A stretch of DNA of 32,199 nucleotides from Puia dinghuensis (GTDB taxonomy: Bacteria > Bacteroidota > Bacteroidia > Chitinophagales > Chitinophagaceae): NCBI GenBank assembly GCA_026225275.1, contig JAMFSL010000012.1, forward strand, positions 1 through 32,199. The letters are read 5' to 3'. Position numbers and translations under genes: made by a program. Below, piece by piece: positions 22,763-28,890 of the stretch (the first letter of the stretch is position 1; the number at the start of each line of letters is the position of its first letter). The notes below the pieces were generated by a model, which was not told where the DNA came from, searched no databases, and worked only from the letters and a program-made list of their open reading frames with translations.

Positions 22763-24271
22763 TTAATTACCTGAGGAGAGGCGCAGGGGATAGGTATAGA
22801 CGCCTTCATAGCCGGGGAATACACCTTCCAGTTTAACGGTACCGGTAGATTTTTCCATGAGTTTCTGGAATTCCTCTACGTTCTTTACTTCTTCGCCATT
22901 GGCTTTGAGGATGATGAATCCTTCCTGAATCCTGGATTTGTCCATGAGTCCGTTCTCGACTACTGTTTTGACGACAACACCGCCTTTTACTTCCAGCGTG
23001 GCTGCATCTTTCTTATTCAGGGTTTCGAGTGTGGCGCCCAATTTATCCAGCACGGAGGTCTTGACGATCGTGGTGGTACCGGTGTTATTGCGCAGTACAA
23101 CGGGAATGGTCGTTTCCTTGTTATCGCGTTTGTAGGTGACGGTGATCTTGTCGCCGGGGCTATAGGTAGCTATCTGGCCGATCATTTCGGCGCCGGTGGT
23201 AATGGTGATACCGTTGAGTTTGGTGATCATGTCACCTTTCTGGATGCCGGCATGTCCGGCTGCTCCGTCGGGGGTAACGTCCATGACGTATACGCCTTCG
23301 CCGTCCTTAATATTTTCCTGCTTCTTCTGGTCGTCGCTAAGGTCGTCTTTGGGATAGGATATACCCAGGAAGGCTCTTTGCGGGGTACCGAATTTCATGA
23401 TATCATTGACGACTTTCTTGACGATATTGACGGGGATGGTGAAAGAGTAACCGGCATAGCTGCCCGTGGGGGAGGCGATGGCCGAGTTGATGCCGATGAG
23501 TTGGCCATCCGTATTGATGAGCGGTCCGCCGCTGTTACCGGGGTTGACGGCTGCATCTGTCTGGATGAAGGATTCCACCGGGGTCTGGCTCTGACGGCGG
23601 TTGATATCGAGTGTTCTGCCTTTGGCGCTGACGATACCGGCCGTAGCGGTCGTTTCGAGTGTCAGGGGATAGCCGACGGCTAACACCCACTGGCCGATCT
23701 TTACGTCATCGGAGTTGCCGTAGAGGAGGAAGGGCAGTCCCTGTGCATCGATCTTGACGACAGCGAGGTCGCTGGCGGGGTCGGAGCCGATGACTTTTGC
23801 CTTGAAGGACTTTCGGTTGCTGAGGGTGACAGTCACTTCGTCTGCTCCGTCTATGACATGGTTATTGGTCACGATATAGCCATCGTTGCTGATGATGACA
23901 CCGGAACCGGATGCCATTTCGGGCATGGATCTCATTCCGTTACCGTTACCGAAGAAATCATCCGGGTCGATACCGAAAAGGTCGGAGAAGGGGTTGTGTT
24001 TGGGAAGATTGTTGCTGACGGTGCGAACGGTCTTCGTTTTGACATGCACGGTTGCGGGGATGGCCGCGCTGGCTGCATCGACGAAGTCTGCCGGGCCGCC
24101 GTTTTTCTGGCCGCTTTCAAAGAATTTGGCGTAGTTGGAGGGGATTTTGCCGGAATCCTGTGAATAGTAATAGGTTCTGGCTGTCGAGAAATAATGATTG
24201 TAGCCCCACAGGGTAGCCATTGTGGTCACCGCACTGATCAGGATAACAGCTACTACTTGCTTTGCTCTCAT
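22763..24271 (-). CDS. HtrA/DegP-like periplasmic serine protease
   Basis: A 502-residue Deg/HtrA protease and chaperone for damaged envelope proteins. An N-terminal membrane anchor or uncleaved signal (MRAKQVVAVILISAVTTMATLWGY) is followed by the trypsin-like domain. Its catalytic triad is H138 in TNNHVIDGA, D168 in SDLAVVKID and S247 in NPGNSGGPLI. Two PDZ domains follow, near 300-385 (FLGISYPKDD..., DGAAGHAGIQKGDMI) and 405-495 (VENGLMDKSRIQEGFIILKANG). The start at 24271 is preferred because it gives a normal anchor; the earlier frame adds 23 residues without family features. It ends at a strong terminator. The upstream stretch to 24597 contains no other gene. Confidence 0.94.
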   Translation of the reverse strand: MRAKQVVAVILISAVTTMATLWGYNHYFSTARTYYYSQDSGKIPSNYAKFFESGQKNGGPADFVDAASAAIPATVHVKTKTVRTVSNNLPKHNPFSDLFGIDPDDFFGNGNGMRSMPEMASGSGVIISNDGYIVTNNHVIDGADEVTVTLSNRKSFKAKVIGSDPASDLAVVKIDAQGLPFLLYGNSDDVKIGQWVLAVGYPLTLETTATAGIVSAKGRTLDINRRQSQTPVESFIQTDAAVNPGNSGGPLINTDGQLIGINSAIASPTGSYAGYSFTIPVNIVKKVVNDIMKFGTPQRAFLGISYPKDDLSDDQKKQENIKDGEGVYVMDVTPDGAAGHAGIQKGDMITKLNGITITTGAEMIGQIATYSPGDKITVTYKRDNKETTIPVVLRNNTGTTTIVKTSVLDKLGATLETLNKKDAATLEVKGGVVVKTVVENGLMDKSRIQEGFIILKANGEEVKNVEEFQKLMEKSTGTVKLEGVFPGYEGVYTYPLRLSSGN

Positions 24272-24597
24272 TTTGTTATAGATTTTTTCGTTTTGAGGTG
24301 TTTTATTGATTGAGCGTCTGTGGTACCAAATTAACGCCAAGGTTTCACAACTGTATCTACCAACGCTTTAGTTTAACAAATGTTTTACTAAGACCTTCGT
24401 AGATCGGTTCGACTATGCTTATAAATATACGACTAAAATGAAGTCTTTTGGGGGAATTTCGTGTGGGCGGGGCGGGGATTTCGGCTGGTTGCGGGGGGAG
24501 TGGTTCCGGGGTTGGGGTTAGGATTTGGCCGGGTGGTTGCGAGATTTGGCAAGGGGCGAGGCAACCGGAAAAAATTGCAGTTTGGGCTGACAATTGT
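24272..24597. other. Intergenic stretch, AT-rich half and G-rich half
   Basis: This 326-bp gap lies between two minus-strand genes. The part up to about 24445 is AT-rich and should hold the HtrA promoter, though no clean -33/-7 pair is seen (TTAATTTG at 24327-24334 on the minus strand is the nearest). The part from 24463 to 24540 is strikingly G-rich on the plus strand, with runs of three to six G. No protein gene or tRNA is recognised. Confidence 0.5.
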
Positions 24598-25761
24598 TCA
24601 GGGTTTTTCGCCGAGGCTGCGCAAAAATTGCAGGGTATCGCGGCCGTCGGCGTAGTCGGTGAGGCCGGGTTGCTGGGCGTGGCCGAAGGCTATGGGGGCC
24701 GCCTTCGCCGAGGCTTCGGCGGCCGAGGGGGCGCCGACAACGCATTGGATATCTGGATTATCCGGAGCCAGGGCGGAAGAGGACGCGCGAGTGAGAGGAC
24801 GCGCGAGGGCGCGGCCGATACCAGAAGCGGGAGCCATGGGCGAAAGCCTCGAAGGAGTTGGCGATACCAGAAGCGGCAGCGCTGTGCCGGGCAGGGCAGG
24901 AATAGGCTGGCCGGGACGATAAAACTGATAATGTAACACACTGATCGGGCTGAAGGGGGAGGCTTCTTCCGTCAGTAGGATCGAATCATTAGAGAGGTAA
25001 TATTTCTTATTCAGGATCAGCAGGGTCAGTTGGTAATCATAGTTATTCTTGTAGCGGGCCAGGTCGGCCAGGTAGTCGTATTTGCGGAAGGTGGTGAGCA
25101 GGGGGAGGAAATCGTAATTTTCCGGTACATAGAGTTGGGTAACGTTGCGGCAGCCGAGGCCGAAGTATTGATAGACGTCGTCGGCGAGTCCTTCCAGTTG
25201 ATGGGGGGATTCCTGGCCGGTAAGCACGGCGACAGAGGTCCGGTTGCGGCGGATGAGGCTGGGATATTTTCCAAAATAATAGTCAAAATAGCGGGCGGAA
25301 TTATTGCTGCCGGTAGCAATGTAGGCGTCGCACCCGTTGAGTCTTTCAGCGAATTGTATCTGTTGAGCTGCTGCCGGGCTGGCGGCCGACAGCCATTCGG
25401 CGAGATGGCGGATGAGCACTTCATCCCGTTGGGAGGGTTTGATGAGCTGACGATGTCCTGATATGAAGATGGACAGGAAATCATGAAATCCTACGAGGGG
25501 AATATTACCTGCCATGACCAGGCCGATGGTACGGGGTAGGGCAGGCTGATCGGGAAGTTGGTATTGGCTGGCCCATGCCTGGAGTTTATCTTTTTGCAGG
25601 AACCCGGTGGCGATCCCGCGGACGGCCAATTCAATGAATTCCGGGGTGAACCATGGGTTGACGGCCGATGCCTGCCGTTTGGCTGCTGACCAGTCCGGAC
25701 TCTCTGATACACAGTACTCACCGAGCCGAGCCAATAAATCTATCCGTTGTTCCAAGTTCAT
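24598..25761 (-). CDS. LuxC-like acyl-CoA reductase with element insertion
   Basis: This 387-residue protein resembles the acyl-CoA reductase (LuxC) family, NADPH-dependent enzymes that make aldehydes from acyl-CoA or related thioesters. Family patterns are GLVMAGNIPLVGFHDFLSIFISGH, KPSQRDEVLIRHLAEWL, YIATGSNNSARYFDYYFGKYPSLIRRNRTSVAVLTG and the C-terminal AFGHAQQPGLTDYADGRDTLQFLRSLGE. The ATG at 25761 gives MNLEQRIDLLARLG, the usual start. The protein is longer than Bacteroidota relatives as I recall them (about 340-350 residues). The surplus falls at residues 292-331, exactly where copy C of the dispersed hairpin element lies in antisense, with a further palindrome-coded piece near 346-355. 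It diverges from the ferredoxin gene. Confidence 0.85.
   Translation of the reverse strand: MNLEQRIDLLARLGEYCVSESPDWSAAKRQASAVNPWFTPEFIELAVRGIATGFLQKDKLQAWASQYQLPDQPALPRTIGLVMAGNIPLVGFHDFLSIFISGHRQLIKPSQRDEVLIRHLAEWLSAASPAAAQQIQFAERLNGCDAYIATGSNNSARYFDYYFGKYPSLIRRNRTSVAVLTGQESPHQLEGLADDVYQYFGLGCRNVTQLYVPENYDFLPLLTTFRKYDYLADLARYKNNYDYQLTLLILNKKYYLSNDSILLTEEASPFSPISVLHYQFYRPGQPIPALPGTALPLLVSPTPSRLSPMAPASGIGRALARPLTRASSSALAPDNPDIQCVVGAPSAAEASAKAAPIAFGHAQQPGLTDYADGRDTLQFLRSLGEKP
24697..24724. repeat. Palindrome inside the acyl-CoA reductase gene
   Basis: GGCCGCC (24697-24703) and GGCGGCC (24718-24724) form a perfect 7-bp stem around a GC-rich loop containing GCCGAGGCTTCGGC. It encodes the Ala-rich piece SAAEASAKAA, which interrupts the family pattern between IQCVVG and AFGHAQ. 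It is not a copy of the GAGG-loop element, and no second copy was seen in the window. Confidence 0.55.
24779..24889 (+). repeat. Dispersed hairpin element, copy C, compound, inside the acyl-CoA reductase gene
   Basis: The hairpin at 24797-24816 has arms GGACGCGC and GCGCGGCC around GAGG. It is preceded by a duplicated left part GAGGACGCGCGAG at 24779-24791. The tail CGATACCAGAAGCGGGAGC is at 24816-24834, and a second tail CGATACCAGAAGCGGCAGC is at 24862-24880. The element is antisense to the host gene. It is read as APASGIGRALARPL from the first tail and hairpin, and as LPLLVSP in another frame from the second tail. Confidence 0.85.
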
Positions 25762-25772
25762 AAAAACCGCGC

Positions 25773-25796
25773 TATATTTGCTGGATCGCAAAGGTA
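25773..25796. promoter_or_regulatory. Face-to-face -7 elements, ferredoxin and acyl-CoA reductase
   Basis: On the plus strand TATATTTG (25773-25780), with a TTG 23 bp upstream (25747-25749), points to the ferredoxin gene. On the minus strand TACCTTTG (25796 to 25789) points to the acyl-CoA reductase gene. Both match TAnnTTTG exactly. The two predicted start sites fall within a few bases of each other near 25785, so polymerase could occupy only one promoter at a time. Confidence 0.6.
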
Positions 25797-25825
25797 AGTT
25801 TAATCACTCCCTAATTTTATAAAAT

Positions 25826-26173
25826 ATGGCTATTAAGATAACAGAAGAATGTATTAATTGCGGCGCCTGCGAACCGGAATGTCCCAACAATGCGATTTAT
25901 GAAGGTGGCGTGGAATGGGCAATTACGGATGGCACCAGTGTGAAGGGCTCTTTTACGCTGCTGGATGGCAGTGTTGTGGATGCGGGGCACCGTAACGCGC
26001 CTATCAGTGTGGATACTTATTATATCGTTCCTAATAAATGTACCGAGTGTCAGGGGTTTCATGAGGAGCCGCAGTGTGCGGCGGTTTGTCCGGTGGATTG
26101 TTGTGTGCCGGATGATATGTATAAGGAGACGGTGGATGAGTTACTGGCTAAAAAGGGGAAGTTGCATTTATAG
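25826..26173 (+). CDS. 2[4Fe-4S] ferredoxin, extended type
   Basis: A 115-residue electron carrier with two iron-sulfur clusters. The first cluster motif is CINCGACEPECP (C9, C12, C15, C19). The second is CTECQGFHEEPQCAAVCP (C72, C75, C84, C88), where eight residues separate the second and third cysteines, as in Allochromatium-type ferredoxins. Between the motifs lies a 50-residue insert instead of the usual 25 or so, and a short acidic-basic C-terminal tail follows. It is cytoplasmic. The gene is divergent from the acyl-CoA reductase, and their promoters overlap, which suggests linked control and perhaps a shared redox pathway. The direct partner enzyme is unknown. Confidence 0.93.
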   Translation: MAIKITEECINCGACEPECPNNAIYEGGVEWAITDGTSVKGSFTLLDGSVVDAGHRNAPISVDTYYIVPNKCTECQGFHEEPQCAAVCPVDCCVPDDMYKETVDELLAKKGKLHL

Positions 26174-26376
26174 ATTTTCCGGGCGGATTCGCGGGGCCGA
26201 TTGAGGGGTATGAGGAGTGTGGAGTGGCGGGGCGGTGGGATGTGCATAAGTGCTGCCCGATTTGCTCGGATTTTCTTTGGAATTTTCGTGGAATTCGGTA
26301 ACTTAACGTTATCAATTTGTTTGCGAATGTAGCCCGAGTGCTACTAATAATAGGCGGGTGATATTTCCCGTCATAA

Positions 26377-26414
26377 AAGGGTGAAGGACGTATTTCCTTC
26401 ACCTTTCTGTTTTG
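26377..26414 (+). terminator. Hairpin terminator between ferredoxin and ddl
   Basis: AAGGGTGAAGGA (26377-26388) pairs with TCCTTCACCTTT (26395-26406) over 12 positions, with one GU pair and loop CGTATT. CTGTTTT follows. It lies about 200 bp after the ferredoxin stop and 53 bp before ddl. It may end the ferredoxin transcript or act as a leader hairpin of ddl. Nothing else is recognised in 26174-26376. Confidence 0.65.
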
Positions 26415-26466
26415 GGGTGCGCGGGGCGAATAACTTTCGTTATTTTGCCGAAAATTATTCTCATTC

Positions 26467-27456
26467 ATGAAACCTACCATTGCATTCATCACCGGCGGGT
26501 ATTCCGGTGAGTCGGTTATCTCCTATAAAAGCGCTATTACGATTGAAAATAATCTGGATTATGACAGATACACGGTGTATCGTATCGATATTACGCCCGA
26601 TAGTTGGTTTCATCCCATGAAGGATGGTCGAAAGATCGTCGTTGATAAAAATGATTTTTCGTTGACGATCGATGGGCGCAAGATCGTGTTTGATGCCGTG
26701 CTGATGGGCATACACGGCACGCCGGGCGAGGATGGTAAGTTACAGGGATATTTCGATCTGTTGCATCTGCCCTATACGAGCTGCGATGCGGTGGTGTCTG
26801 CGATAACGTTCAATAAGCGTTTTACGGTAGCTGTTGCTTCCTTCAACGGCATTCATGTGGCACGATCGGTGCTGTTCCTTCAGGGAAGGGGGGATAGTCC
26901 CGATGAGATGACGCGGCACCTGCAGTTTCCGGTTTTTGTCAAGCCGAACAATGGCGGGTCGAGCATTGGGATGTCGAAGGTGAATTCACGTTCGGAAGAG
27001 TTGGGCGCTGCCATTGAAAAAGCTTTCCGGGAGGACAAGGAGGTGCTGGTGGAAGAATTTATTGCAGGGCGGGAGTTCACGATCGGCGTATTCAGACACA
27101 AGGGGGAGATCATTACACTACCCTTCACGGAAGTAAAGAGTAAAAGGGAGTTTTTCGATTTCGAGGCGAAGTATACGGCGGGGTTAAATGAGGAGATCAC
27201 TCCTGCCCAGGTTGATGAAGCTATTGCGGCCAAGGTCAGGGCTACCGCCAAAAAGATCTATGCGGTGTTTAATTGCCGGGGCATTATCCGGATCGATTTT
27301 ATTTACAATGAGGAGAAGGGGGAGCCATTCATGCTGGAAATCAATACGGTGCCGGGGCAAAGTGAGGCCAGTCTCGTTCCGCAGCAACTGAAGGTCCATG
27401 GCTGGACGCTGGAGCAGTTTTATTCGGCGCTGGTCGATGAGGCGCTGGGGGGCTAG
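26467..27456 (+). CDS. ddl: D-alanine--D-alanine ligase
   Basis: A 329-residue ATP-grasp ligase that joins two D-alanines for peptidoglycan synthesis. The N-terminal domain has ITGGYSGESVISYKSA, where the family usually has GGxSxEHxVS, and VLMGIHGTPGEDGKLQGYFDLLHLPYTSCDAVVS with the substrate loop HGxxGEDG. The ATP-grasp part shows FPVFVKPNNGGSSIGMSKV, VLVEEFIAGREFTIGVF, and NCRGIIRIDFIYNE, ending with MLEINTVPGQSEASLVPQQ. Length is typical. The stop TAG runs directly into copy D of the hairpin element. The PASTA gene that follows also relates to the cell wall. Confidence 0.95.
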   Translation: MKPTIAFITGGYSGESVISYKSAITIENNLDYDRYTVYRIDITPDSWFHPMKDGRKIVVDKNDFSLTIDGRKIVFDAVLMGIHGTPGEDGKLQGYFDLLHLPYTSCDAVVSAITFNKRFTVAVASFNGIHVARSVLFLQGRGDSPDEMTRHLQFPVFVKPNNGGSSIGMSKVNSRSEELGAAIEKAFREDKEVLVEEFIAGREFTIGVFRHKGEIITLPFTEVKSKREFFDFEAKYTAGLNEEITPAQVDEAIAAKVRATAKKIYAVFNCRGIIRIDFIYNEEKGEPFMLEINTVPGQSEASLVPQQLKVHGWTLEQFYSALVDEALGG

Positions 27457-27583
27457 AGACCGTCCGAGGGGGAGAGGACGTTCGAGGGAACGGCCGATCT
27501 TTGAAGCGGGAGCCTTATGCCAGGGTTGAAGGGGTATCGATCTTAGAAGCGGGAGCTCTGGGATTGGATTGGCAGGCGTAAGG
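27455..27583 (+). repeat. Dispersed hairpin element, copy D, compound
   Basis: The main hairpin (27476-27495) has arms GGACGTTC and GAACGGCC around GAGG. A partial copy, GAGACCGTCCGAGGG, precedes it at 27456-27470. The first tail, CGATCTTTGAAGCGGGAGC, is at 27495-27513. The second, CGATCTTAGAAGCGGGAGC, is at 27538-27556, followed by GGATTGGCAGGCGTAAGG (27566-27583), which is also seen in copy B. The ddl stop codon overlaps the left edge. The same compound order is seen in copy C. Confidence 0.85.
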
Positions 27584-27647
27584 CGAGTGCGGATAAAATT
27601 CTTTATCTTCGGCAATAACCAACGATCTTATTTTAAACTATTAAGGC

Positions 27648-28463
27648 GTGTTTAAATTTCTCACCACCAAACCCCTCTGGGTTAACATAGTAGCAGGTTT
27701 CGTCATTTTATTGTTGCTGTTGTTATTGTTCCTGGGCTCGCTGGCGCTGCTGACCCAGCATGGCAAGACGATGAAGATCCCGTCGGTCACGGGGATGTCG
27801 TTTGACGAGGCGAAGAAAACGCTGCAGGGGCAGGGATTTGAGGTGCAGATCCAGGATAGCAGCGTTTATTATGATACCATGCGTCCGATGCAGGTGGTCA
27901 AGCAGTTCCCGGAGGCGGATAATCTGGTCAAGATCAACCGTACGGTTTATCTGTCGATCAACCGGGCCTCGGCGCCTTTTATCCAGATGCCGAATCTGGT
28001 GAGTATGAGTTTCCGCAATGCCAAGACTGTACTGAGCCAATACGGGCTCAAACTGGGGGATACGATCTTCAAGCCCGACTTTGCCCGAAATTCGGTTTTG
28101 GATCAGCAATACAAGGGTGAGACCATCAAGCCCGGGACGACCATTCAGCAAGGGAGTTCCGTTACGCTGGTGCTGGGCAATGGCATTGGCGGCCAGGAGT
28201 TCATCGTGCCGGACCTTACCGGGCTGACCTATCAGCAGGGGAAGACACGGCTGGACTCGTTTGGTCTTTCATTGGGGGCTGTCGCTAAGGACCCGGATGT
28301 GAGAGATTCGGCTGAATCCTATATCTACTGGCAGTCTCCACCACAGTTCAACGACGGTGGCGGGGTCAATCATATTCGTCCCGGTCAGGCGATCGACATC
28401 AAACTAGGCGTACAGAAGCCGGTGCCCGGGGATTCTACGCATGCCTCGACCAACACCAATTAA
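27648..28463 (+). CDS. PASTA domain membrane protein
   Basis: A 271-residue protein that starts with GTG. A short cytoplasmic stretch and one membrane helix (NIVAGFVILLLLLLLFLGSLALL, about 12-35) are followed by three PASTA repeats near 40-105, 108-178 and 183-258. Repeat starts are visible as MKIPSVTGMSFDEAKKTLQGQGFEV, IQMPNLVSMSFRNAKTVLSQYGLKLG and FIVPDLTGLTYQQGKTRLDSFGLSLG. PASTA domains bind peptidoglycan or muropeptides in kinases and penicillin-binding proteins. Here no kinase or transpeptidase domain is present, so the protein is a stand-alone anchored PASTA protein, common in Bacteroidota. Its neighbourhood with ddl fits a cell-wall role, by inference. Confidence 0.9.
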   Translation: MFKFLTTKPLWVNIVAGFVILLLLLLLFLGSLALLTQHGKTMKIPSVTGMSFDEAKKTLQGQGFEVQIQDSSVYYDTMRPMQVVKQFPEADNLVKINRTVYLSINRASAPFIQMPNLVSMSFRNAKTVLSQYGLKLGDTIFKPDFARNSVLDQQYKGETIKPGTTIQQGSSVTLVLGNGIGGQEFIVPDLTGLTYQQGKTRLDSFGLSLGAVAKDPDVRDSAESYIYWQSPPQFNDGGGVNHIRPGQAIDIKLGVQKPVPGDSTHASTNTN

Positions 28464-28493
28464 TCATTTTTATTTGTAAACTAATATCTAGCC

Positions 28494-28802
28494 ATGCAAA
28501 CTATTTCCGTCGAGGAGTTAAAAGCCCGGATAGACGCCGGTGAAACCCTGCATTTACTGGATGTCCGGGAGCCTTTTGAACACGAAGATTTCAATATTGG
28601 CGGTGTACTGCTGCCCCTGGGCAGGATCCAGACTTTACAGACGGACGAGATTGACGGCTGGAAGGACCAGGAGGTTATCTGTTATTGCCGTAGTGGCAAT
28701 CGTAGCGGGCAAGCCTGTATGATACTGGAAGGGGCCGGGTTCACGAACCTGAAGAATCTCTCCGGGGGAATGAATGCCTGGCAGGACCGGATAAAATCTT
28801 AA
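28494..28802 (+). CDS. Rhodanese-like domain protein
   Basis: A 102-residue single-domain rhodanese. These enzymes move sulfane sulfur through a cysteine persulfide. The N-terminal motif is LLDVREPFEHEDFNIGGVLLPLG, and the active-site loop is CYCRSGNRSG with C65. The GMNAW near the end is the conserved C-terminal motif of this group. No signal peptide is present, so it is cytoplasmic. It follows the PASTA gene after 30 bp. Sulfur donor and acceptor are unknown. Confidence 0.93.
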   Translation: MQTISVEELKARIDAGETLHLLDVREPFEHEDFNIGGVLLPLGRIQTLQTDEIDGWKDQEVICYCRSGNRSGQACMILEGAGFTNLKNLSGGMNAWQDRIKS

Positions 28803-28890
28803 GGCGGGGGTTGGAGGGATGTGGCGCGAGGGCTGAGGGGCAAGCAACATTTTCACCATGCGGGCGTCCTTATGGGAAACCTCCCGGGAT

